Part shown: positions 16,234 through 22,656 of the stretch, piece after piece
How the letters are laid out: the number at the start of each line of letters is the position of its first letter
Position numbering within the stretch: the first letter of the stretch is position 1
From: Afipia massiliensis
GTDB taxonomy: Bacteria > Pseudomonadota > Alphaproteobacteria > Rhizobiales > Xanthobacteraceae
DNA length: 64,000 nucleotides
Direction: 5' to 3'
NCBI RefSeq assembly: GCF_001006325.2
Contig: NZ_LBIA02000001.1
Coordinates: 4,155,501-4,219,500, forward strand
Program-made: the position numbers and the translations under genes
Notes under the pieces: generated by a model
What the model was told of the DNA's origin: nothing
The model's input: the letters and a program-made list of their open reading frames with translations, nothing else
Database searches by the model: none

Positions 16234-17939
16234 TCTGCGGCTTCCTTGGGCGCGAATTCCTCGGGAAAATATTTGATGACGGTAGTCAGCGGGTTTGAAG
16301 CCGCCTGCCCCAGACCGCAAATTGATGCATCACGCATCGCCTGACTCAATTCATCGAGCAGATCGCGGTTCCACACGCGCTGTTCCATCAGCGTCGCCGC
16401 CTTCTGCGTTCCGACGCGGCATGGCGTACACTGGCCGCAACTCTCATCCTCGAAGAAGCGCATCAGGTTTAGCGCAGCATCCTTGACCTCATCCTTGTCG
16501 GACAGGATGACAACCGCCGCAGAACCGATAAAGCAGCCATATTTTTCCAGCGTGCCGAAATCGAGGGGGATGTTGTCCATCGACGCCGGCAGGATGCCAC
16601 CCGAGGCACCGCCCGGCAGATACGCGTGAAACGTATGCCCATCGGCCATGCCGCCGCAGAACTCGTCGATCAGTTCACGCACCGTGACACCGGCAGGCGC
16701 GAGTTTCATGCCAGGATTTTTCACACGCCCGGAGACCGAGTAGCTGCGCAAGCCCTGACGTTCGTTGCGGCCCTGCGATTTCCACCAGTCTCCGCCCTTT
16801 TCGACGATGTCGCGCACCCACCACAGCGTTTCGATGTTGTTGATCAGGGTCGGCAGGCCGAACAGGCCAACCTGAAACGGATATGGGGGCTTGTGACGAG
16901 GCAACCCGCGCTTGCCTTCGATGCTTTCGAGCAGTGCGGATTCTTCACCGCAAATGTACGCGCCTGCACCGCGGCGCAGATGCAATGTCGGACCGCCGGG
17001 CGGCAGTTTCTTGATTTCGCGTTCGATGATTTCGCGCGACGCTGGATACTCGTCGCGCAGATAGATGTAGACATCGGGAGCTTCAACGACATGCGCGCCG
17101 ATCAACATGCCTTCGATAAAGCGATGCGGGTCGGTTTCGAGATAGTAGCGATCCTTGAAAGTCCCCGGCTCGCCTTCGTCACCGTTGATCGCCATGAGGC
17201 GAGGACCCGGCTCGCCCAGAACGGCGCGCCACTTGCGGCCGGTCGGGAAACCTGCGCCACCAAGACCACGCAGCGACGCGTCATCGAGCGCCTTCAGCAA
17301 ATCCTCTTTCGTCATCGCACCGGAGCGCAACTTCGTCAGCAGCGCGTAGCCGCCCTCGGCAACGTAGGAGTCGTAATCGATGTACTTCGGCAGATGCGCG
17401 TGGGTATCACCGCTTTTCGCCGCGGCCAGAACGCTCTCAACGCTCGCATGATCGACGAAATTGTGTCCCACCTCCGCAGCCGGCGCTGTGTCGCAGCGCC
17501 CGACGCAAGGCGCGCGCACGACACGCACGCCGGGGCCGGCGCTCTTCTTCAACTCACTCAGCAGCGTCTCCGCGCCGAGCATCGCGCAGGTCAGAGAATC
17601 GCAAACCCGGATGGTCAGCGGCGGAAGATCGGGCTGGCCTTCTTTGACCACGTCGAAATGCGCGTAGAAGGTCGCGGTTTCGAACACCTCCGCGAAAGCC
17701 AGTTTCATCGAGTCGGCAAGCGCAGCCAAATGAGCCGCCGAAATCTGGTTGTACCTCTCCTGGATCAGGTGGAGATGCTCGATCAGCAGGTCGCGCTGCC
17801 GGGAGCGACCTTCGAGCAAAATCTCTATTTCTTCAGCGGCTTGCGGGTCAATCTGTCGACCTTTGGGCGTCGATTTTGCCCGCCGGCGGCCTTCACCAGG
17901 GTGTTCGAATGGCTGAACCTCTTGGACGTTATGATGCAT
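16230..17939 (-). CDS. fdsB: Formate dehydrogenase beta subunit, NuoE-NuoF fusion
   Basis: Transfers electrons from FdsA to NAD+. The 569-residue protein joins two domains. Residues ~30-185 form a NuoE/FdsG-type thioredoxin-like [2Fe-2S] domain, with cysteines in RVCDSLTCAMLG and APCVGRCDTAP. Residues ~200-565 form a NuoF-like part with the FMN/NADH motifs RGRGGAGFPTG-like LRGLGGAGFPTGRKW and INGDEGEPGTFKDR, and the [4Fe-4S] motif ESCGQCTPCRVG. The ATG at 17939 has GGAAGAG before it; the ATG at 17990 lacks a ribosome site and would put the promoter palindrome inside the gene. No separate fdsG gene is present, in line with the fusion. An fdsC/fdsD pair was not seen. Confidence 0.93.
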   Translation of the reverse strand: MHHNVQEVQPFEHPGEGRRRAKSTPKGRQIDPQAAEEIEILLEGRSRQRDLLIEHLHLIQERYNQISAAHLAALADSMKLAFAEVFETATFYAHFDVVKEGQPDLPPLTIRVCDSLTCAMLGAETLLSELKKSAGPGVRVVRAPCVGRCDTAPAAEVGHNFVDHASVESVLAAAKSGDTHAHLPKYIDYDSYVAEGGYALLTKLRSGAMTKEDLLKALDDASLRGLGGAGFPTGRKWRAVLGEPGPRLMAINGDEGEPGTFKDRYYLETDPHRFIEGMLIGAHVVEAPDVYIYLRDEYPASREIIEREIKKLPPGGPTLHLRRGAGAYICGEESALLESIEGKRGLPRHKPPYPFQVGLFGLPTLINNIETLWWVRDIVEKGGDWWKSQGRNERQGLRSYSVSGRVKNPGMKLAPAGVTVRELIDEFCGGMADGHTFHAYLPGGASGGILPASMDNIPLDFGTLEKYGCFIGSAAVVILSDKDEVKDAALNLMRFFEDESCGQCTPCRVGTQKAATLMEQRVWNRDLLDELSQAMRDASICGLGQAASNPLTTVIKYFPEEFAPKEAAE

Positions 17940-17984
17940 TCGAATGTCTCTTCCCAAAGTCTTAGAACCCCGGACGATAGTATC

Positions 17985-18001
17985 TGGCATTCAATATGCC
18001 A
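17985..18001 (-). promoter_or_regulatory. Palindrome upstream of fdsB
   Basis: A perfect inverted repeat, TGGCAT-N5-ATGCCA, centred about 54 bases before the fdsB start. The size and interrupted dyad suit a LysR-type or similar regulator. No regulator gene is adjacent, so the binding protein is unknown. Confidence 0.5.
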
Positions 18002-18116
18002 AGAATTATTCCAAGGTTGCGCAATGACGCCGATTGCTACCCCTTTACGCAATATGAAATGGAATTCCGGAGCTGCCGCTTGCCGACGCCACGGCTATGG
18101 ACACGTGCAGTAAGCG

Positions 18117-18503
18117 TTAACGGATTCCGGGCTTGTCGCGGTCCAACTGCTTGGCAGCCAGATCATCAAGATAGTTTTGAAAGCGACCTTCGGCGTTGAT
18201 GCCGAGATCATGCAGGAATGCCCAGGAGTAAATCCCGGTATTGTGCATATCGTCAAAACCGATCCGCACTGCATAGTTTCCGACGGCATCTACGGAAAGA
18301 ATGGCGACGTTACGCTTGCCGCCGACAGTTTTCCGCTCCGCTTCGGAATGTCCCTGCACCTCGGCCGAAGGGCTGGTCACGCGCAGCAGTTCGGCGGAGA
18401 GGTTGAAGACCTTGCCATCATCGAAGGCGATGACCAGAGAGCGCCTGTCTTTCGCAAGCCGGATTTCCACCGGCCACGCCGGCGAAGTGTCCGGGCCGAT
18501 CAA
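18117..18503 (-). CDS. DUF971 family protein
   Basis: A 128-residue protein with the DUF971 fold (PWPVEIRLAKDRRSLVIAFDDG and then FNLSAELLRV), also found at the N-terminus of gamma-butyrobetaine hydroxylase-like proteins and often linked to Fe-S or molybdoenzyme genes. No cysteine cluster is visible. Its start overlaps the tusA stop by four bases, so the two are co-translated. A link to sulfur or cofactor handling for the formate dehydrogenases is inferred from position. Biochemical function is unknown. Confidence 0.8.
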   Translation of the reverse strand: MIGPDTSPAWPVEIRLAKDRRSLVIAFDDGKVFNLSAELLRVTSPSAEVQGHSEAERKTVGGKRNVAILSVDAVGNYAVRIGFDDMHNTGIYSWAFLHDLGINAEGRFQNYLDDLAAKQLDRDKPGIR

Positions 18504-18733
18504 GCGGACGCTCCATCCGCCTTCTCGATCATGAACACGATTCGTTGTTCGGCGCGTTCGATGATCTCAACGCGATCACCGGTTTCCCGGATCAGATTGG
18601 GAATATCGATGACGGACAACGGATCGGTGCAATGTACCTCAAGCCGATCGCCCGCGATCAACGTCTTCAACGCCTTTCGCGTCTTCAGTACCGGCAGCGG
18701 GCATTTAAGCCCCGTCAGATCGAGCTTGGTCAT
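18500..18733 (-). CDS. tusA: TusA/SirA-like sulfur carrier
   Basis: A 77-residue two-layer alpha/beta sulfur-transfer protein. The motif LTGLKCPLPVLKTRKAL places the persulfide-carrying cysteine at residue 11, in the invariant CPxP. The start at 18733 has GAGAGG seven bases upstream; a TTG at 18748 would add five residues. Neighbours (fds genes, moeA, and fdhD further on) suggest it feeds sulfur to molybdenum cofactor or FdhD rather than to tRNA thiolation, but the sequence alone cannot decide. Confidence 0.85.
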   Translation of the reverse strand: MTKLDLTGLKCPLPVLKTRKALKTLIAGDRLEVHCTDPLSVIDIPNLIRETGDRVEIIERAEQRIVFMIEKADGASA

Positions 18734-18918
18734 AGCCATACCTCTCAATGGCGGAGGCCATGATCATCGTCAACTGGCGCCTTAGCCATCTCTTGCAGTG
18801 CATCATTTTCACCCCATGAGTCCAAGACATGCGACGCGAGCGCGACAATCGATTGCTTGCTTTGCCCGATTCCGACGCCCAAAATGTATGTGGAACAAAT
18901 GATTTGCTGGGGAATGCC

Positions 18919-19074
18919 ATGAGAGTATTTATCGCGGCGTTGCTGTTTGCCGGAGTTGCCGCCGCCGGCACGTCAATGATCCTGAACGCTTTCCAAGAGC
19001 CTGGCTATGTCGCGTTCACGACCAGTGGAGCCCGCGTCGGCGACCCCGGCCACAACCTGGTCGGGCCAGGCTGA
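18919..19074 (+). CDS. Small single-pass membrane protein, unknown function
   Basis: A 51-residue protein: a hydrophobic N-terminal segment (residues 2-22, VFIAALLFAGVAAAGTSMIL) followed by a short tail ending DPGHNLVGPG. It has GGGGA eight bases before the ATG. The tail is rich in Gly and Pro and probably lies outside the membrane. It converges on moeA with a seven-base gap and stands alone on its strand. No known domain; the hydrophobic segment could be an uncleaved signal anchor. Confidence 0.6.
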   Translation: MRVFIAALLFAGVAAAGTSMILNAFQEPGYVAFTTSGARVGDPGHNLVGPG

Positions 19075-19081
19075 TGTGGCG

Positions 19082-20335
19082 CTAGACCAGACTTGAATAG
19101 TCCAGAAACCCGACCGTCTGGCCGGGCTCAACCGTTGTGACCTCTTCATCGAGTTCGACCAATCCGTCGGTATCCACCAGCGATGAGAGAAGGCCCGCGC
19201 CTTCGCGCGGAAATTTTACCGCCTCCAGTGCCCCCTCACCTTTGCGTAAACTGACCCGCACGTACTCGCGGCGGCCGATCTTCTTCTTGTAGCTAAAGGC
19301 AGCGCGTACCGGCATCGGTATGGGCCTTTTCTGTGCTGTGCCAGCCAGCGCCAGAACGGTCGGGCGGACGACGTAGGCAAAAGTCACAAAGCTTGCCACG
19401 GGATTTCCCGGCAGCCCGATAAATGGCGTGCCGCCGATGACGCCCATTGCCACCGGACGGCCCGGCTTGATCGCCATGCGCCAGAGCACCAGCGTCCCGA
19501 CGCTCTCGACTGCGGCCTTGACGTGATCCTCTTCGCCCGTGGAAACGCCACCCGAAGTAAGGATCAGATCATGATTGCCAGCGGCTTCTTTCAACGCTGA
19601 TGCAAGGGAGGCGCGATCATCGCGCAAAATGCCGAGATCGCTGACCTCGCAACCAAGCCGCTTCAGCATTGCCGTCATCATGAAGCGATTGGAGTCGAAG
19701 AGTTGCGCAGCACCGCGCGGCGCGCCGGGCGACACCACCTCATTGCCAGTCGAGAACACGGCAATGCGCAGGCGTCGCCTTACCTCAACATTGGTGAGCC
19801 CGAATGCAGCAATCAGCGCGATGTCCTGCGGTCGCAATTGCCGCCCGGCGAGCAGCGCCGAATGACCTGCAGGAGTATCCTCACCGACCGGGCGCACATT
19901 GGCACCGGCTTTGAGACCCGGCGGCAGCACAACTTTGCCAGCCTGGTCGATCCGTACGTCCTCCTGCATGAACACAGTATCGGCGCCAGCGGGCATCGGC
20001 GCGCCGGTAAAAATGCGAACCGCTTCACCGGCGGCGATGGCAGCCGACGCCGAGGCCCCCGCCTGAATACGCCCGGCGATCGGAAATGCCTGCTCGGTGT
20101 CGCGCGGCAAATCCGCGCCGCGCACCGCATACCCATCAACCGCTGAATTGGTGAATGGCGGCAGCGCCAGCGGTGCTTTGATGTTGGCACCGAGGATGCG
20201 GCCATCCGCCTCGGCCAGATCGACCCATTCCGTATCCGTCACGGCATCAATGCGACTGCCAATAATCGAGACGGCTTCGTCGACCGACATCATGGGGCCG
20301 CCGAATGCGAAGCAGTCGTCCGAGAGTTGTGCCAT
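19082..20335 (-). CDS. moeA: Molybdopterin molybdenumtransferase MoeA
   Basis: Inserts molybdate (or tungstate) into adenylated molybdopterin in the cytoplasm. The 417-residue protein has all MoeA hallmarks: PPFTNSAVDGYAVRGADL, IFTGAPMPAGADTV, STGNEVV, LTSGGVSTGEEDHVKAA and FIGLPGNPVASFV. It follows mobB after six bases. This is the most canonical of three MoeA-family proteins in the window and is probably the housekeeping enzyme. Confidence 0.94.
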   Translation of the reverse strand: MAQLSDDCFAFGGPMMSVDEAVSIIGSRIDAVTDTEWVDLAEADGRILGANIKAPLALPPFTNSAVDGYAVRGADLPRDTEQAFPIAGRIQAGASASAAIAAGEAVRIFTGAPMPAGADTVFMQEDVRIDQAGKVVLPPGLKAGANVRPVGEDTPAGHSALLAGRQLRPQDIALIAAFGLTNVEVRRRLRIAVFSTGNEVVSPGAPRGAAQLFDSNRFMMTAMLKRLGCEVSDLGILRDDRASLASALKEAAGNHDLILTSGGVSTGEEDHVKAAVESVGTLVLWRMAIKPGRPVAMGVIGGTPFIGLPGNPVASFVTFAYVVRPTVLALAGTAQKRPIPMPVRAAFSYKKKIGRREYVRVSLRKGEGALEAVKFPREGAGLLSSLVDTDGLVELDEEVTTVEPGQTVGFLDYSSLV

Positions 20336-20341
20336 CGGCGA

Positions 20342-20869
20342 TCAGGCTCCCGCGGCCTCATGCGCAAACACATCCTCGATCCGCACCGCCGCCGCCTTCA
20401 TAATGCGGGCGATGGCTGGAATGTCATCGAGATGAGCGGTCGGCAGCGTCGAATTCACGGCGATGTCGGCGGCGATACCGACAATGGTCGGGTCTGCAGG
20501 AAACATCAGCGGCTTGCCGTTCGCGGCACGATGCACCTCGATCTTGGGGTGCAGGTCCGCCTTGAAGCCTTCAACGATCAGCAAATCCACGCGTGACATC
20601 TTTGCCAGCAGTTCGGCCAAGGGGGCTTCCGGCGCGCCGCGCAATTCGTGCATCAATGCCCAGCGACGACCGGAAGAGACCAGCACTTCAGTAGCGCCCG
20701 CCTGCCGGTGCAGCCACGAGTCCTTGCCCGGAACATCGACGTCAAAATTGCTGTGGGCGTGCTTCATTGTAGAAACGCGCAAGCCCTCGGCGATCAGATG
20801 CGGGATAAGGCGCGCAAGCAGCGTCGTTTTGCCTGCCCCGCTCCACCCCGAAAGACCTATCACCCTCAT
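20342..20869 (-). CDS. mobB: Molybdopterin-guanine dinucleotide synthesis adapter MobB
   Basis: A 175-residue P-loop GTP-binding protein that assists MobA in making the MGD form of the cofactor used by formate dehydrogenases. Walker A is GWSGAGKTT at residues 8-16; TMKHAHSNFDVDVPGKDSW and LLIVEGFK are MobB signatures. It lies between a terminator-like hairpin and moeA, with which it forms a two-gene unit. Confidence 0.92.
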   Translation of the reverse strand: MRVIGLSGWSGAGKTTLLARLIPHLIAEGLRVSTMKHAHSNFDVDVPGKDSWLHRQAGATEVLVSSGRRWALMHELRGAPEAPLAELLAKMSRVDLLIVEGFKADLHPKIEVHRAANGKPLMFPADPTIVGIAADIAVNSTLPTAHLDDIPAIARIMKAAAVRIEDVFAHEAAGA

Positions 20870-20890
20870 TCCGTACTCCGAAAACTCAAA

Positions 20891-20917
20891 GGACCGCCCG
20901 GTTGTGCCGGACAGTCC
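20891..20917 (-). terminator. Intrinsic terminator after the cytochrome b subunit gene
   Basis: On the minus strand a hairpin with two 4-bp paired blocks (GGAC with GTCC, CCGG with CCGG) and a short internal loop is followed by TTTGAGTTTT. It lies in the 83-base gap between fdoI and mobB, and would end the membrane formate dehydrogenase message before the cofactor genes. Confidence 0.5.
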
Positions 20918-20952
20918 CTTATATAGGTATGCGCTTTAGCGAATAGGCTGAA

Positions 20953-21963
20953 TTATTCGGCGGGCATGGCCCGCGAACTGCCGGTGTCGGGCGCCCGACC
21001 CTTGGCCTGCTCCTCCTCGACCCAGAGCGAGTGGTGCTCCTTGGCCCAGTTGAGGTCCACCTCGCCCGTCCCCATCGCATCGAACGCCCCCTCCATACCG
21101 ACCGAGCCGATATAAATGTGGGCGAGCATCGCAGCGATAAACAGCATGGCAATCACGGCATGGATCACAGTCCAGAACTGCAGTGTCGTGACGTTCGCCG
21201 GGATGTAGGGAAACAGCAGGTACCAGCCCGACACGGACATCAGCGCGCCGCCGATGATGACGATCCAGAAGATGCCCTTCTGGCCGGCATTGAAGCGCCT
21301 GGCCGGCGGATGCTCGCCATTCTTCAGCATGCCGCCGCCCTTCTTGAGCCAATTGAGATCGACCTTTCCGGGAATGTTGTCCTTGATCCAGATCAGGAAC
21401 ATGATCACGAGGCCAAGCATGAACGGGAACGCGAGGTAATTGTGCGCTATCTTGCCCCAAGCCGTCATCGTGGAGAATGCCTCAGGCCCGAACAGCGGCA
21501 GGATCAGCACGCGGCCGAAACTGATATTGAGGCCCGACAGCGCGAGGATGATGAAACAGCTCGCGGTCAGCCAATGCGTGAATCGCTCGAAGCTGGCGAA
21601 ACGGAGAATCTTGAGACCGGAAAAACCGTGCTCGACCCGGATGCGGCCCCGAACCATCAGGAAGATGGCGAGCAAGGCAACCATGCCGATGATGGCAACG
21701 CCGCCGATGATGGGAAGCGTGCTGCGCTGGAAATCGCGCCAGTCCTTCCCGGCAGGCTGGATCAGGCTCGATGCCATCGGATCCGGGATGGTGATCCGGC
21801 CCGTGATCTTGTCGCCCTCCTTCAGCGCCTTGAGAAGCTGGTCTTCCTGAACGGCGTCGGCGGTGGGCTTGAAGGACAATTGCGCGGTGGCGGGATGCGC
21901 GAGCACGAACAACAACGCGAAGGCGGCACACAGGGTCTTGAGGGTTGAGAGCGAGATCGACAT
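20953..21963 (-). CDS. fdoI: Formate dehydrogenase cytochrome b subunit
   Basis: The membrane anchor that takes electrons from the Fe-S subunit to quinone. The 336-residue protein has an N-terminal signal-like segment to ~residue 27, a periplasmic stretch of about 70 residues, then five or so membrane helices. Haem-ligand histidines are likely in RFTHWLTA, KIAHNYLAF, VIHAVIAMLF and LAHIYIGSVGMEG. The ATG at 21963 has GGAAGG before it; the upstream ATG would spoil the signal. The extra N-terminal domain is longer than in enteric FdoI/FdnI and fits the Bradyrhizobium-type subunit. Last gene of the FDH operon. Confidence 0.9.
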   Translation of the reverse strand: MSISLSTLKTLCAAFALLFVLAHPATAQLSFKPTADAVQEDQLLKALKEGDKITGRITIPDPMASSLIQPAGKDWRDFQRSTLPIIGGVAIIGMVALLAIFLMVRGRIRVEHGFSGLKILRFASFERFTHWLTASCFIILALSGLNISFGRVLILPLFGPEAFSTMTAWGKIAHNYLAFPFMLGLVIMFLIWIKDNIPGKVDLNWLKKGGGMLKNGEHPPARRFNAGQKGIFWIVIIGGALMSVSGWYLLFPYIPANVTTLQFWTVIHAVIAMLFIAAMLAHIYIGSVGMEGAFDAMGTGEVDLNWAKEHHSLWVEEEQAKGRAPDTGSSRAMPAE

Positions 21964-22045
21964 CGGCACGACCTTCCATTTCCAATCAAGAACAACTTCG
22001 AGCATGAGGTTGCCCGAAGGCCCTACGGACCTTCGGCATCGCGCC

Positions 22046-22642
22046 CTAGCCGGTCGGTGAATCGCTGTAAGCTGTCTTCCAGCCCCACATGCCCGAGCCG
22101 TAACCGCGCTTCATCACGCGCTCTTTGTAAATCTCGGCGATGATAGCGCCGTCGCCCGCAAGCAGCGATTTGGTCGAACACATTTCAGCGCAAATCGGCA
22201 GCTTGCCCTCGGCAAGACGGTTGGCGCCGTACTTGGCGTACTCGGCTGGCGTGGAATCCGCCTCCGGCCCGCCCGCGCAATAGGTGCACTTATCCATCTT
22301 GCCGCGTGAACCGAAATTTCCGACCTTCGGATATTGCGGTGCACCGAACGGACAGGCGTAGAAGCAATATCCACAACCGATGCAAAGATCCTTCGAGTGA
22401 AGCACGACGCCATCTGCCGTGGTGTAGAAGCACGACACCGGGCAGACCGCCGCGCAAGGCGCGTCGGTGCAATGCATGCAGGCCATGGACACGGAGCGTT
22501 CACCGGGCTTGCCGTCATTGATGGTGACGACGCGGCGGCGATTGATGCCCCACGGGACTTCATGTTCGTTCTTGCAGGCTGTCACGCAGGCGTTGCACTC
22601 AATGCAACGGTCGGCATCACAAAGAAATTTGACGCGAGCCAT
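22046..22642 (-). CDS. fdoH: Formate dehydrogenase iron-sulfur subunit
   Basis: A 198-residue ferredoxin-like subunit wiring the catalytic subunit to the cytochrome. Sixteen cysteines fall in four clusters: CIECNACVTACKNE, CMHCTDAPCAAVCP, CIGCGYCFYACPFG and CTYCAGG with ICAEMC. There is no C-terminal membrane helix, unlike enteric FdoH, so it depends on the cytochrome b subunit for docking. GAGAGGAGAA precedes the ATG. It lies 14 bases after fdoG. Confidence 0.92.
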   Translation of the reverse strand: MARVKFLCDADRCIECNACVTACKNEHEVPWGINRRRVVTINDGKPGERSVSMACMHCTDAPCAAVCPVSCFYTTADGVVLHSKDLCIGCGYCFYACPFGAPQYPKVGNFGSRGKMDKCTYCAGGPEADSTPAEYAKYGANRLAEGKLPICAEMCSTKSLLAGDGAIIAEIYKERVMKRGYGSGMWGWKTAYSDSPTG

Positions 22643-22656
22643 CGTTTATTCTCCTC

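Noticed and set aside
16626-18113. 495-residue plus-strand open frame opposite fdsB
   Set aside because: Antisense shadow of a clear NuoE-NuoF protein in GC-rich DNA; no domain and Arg/Gln-rich composition.
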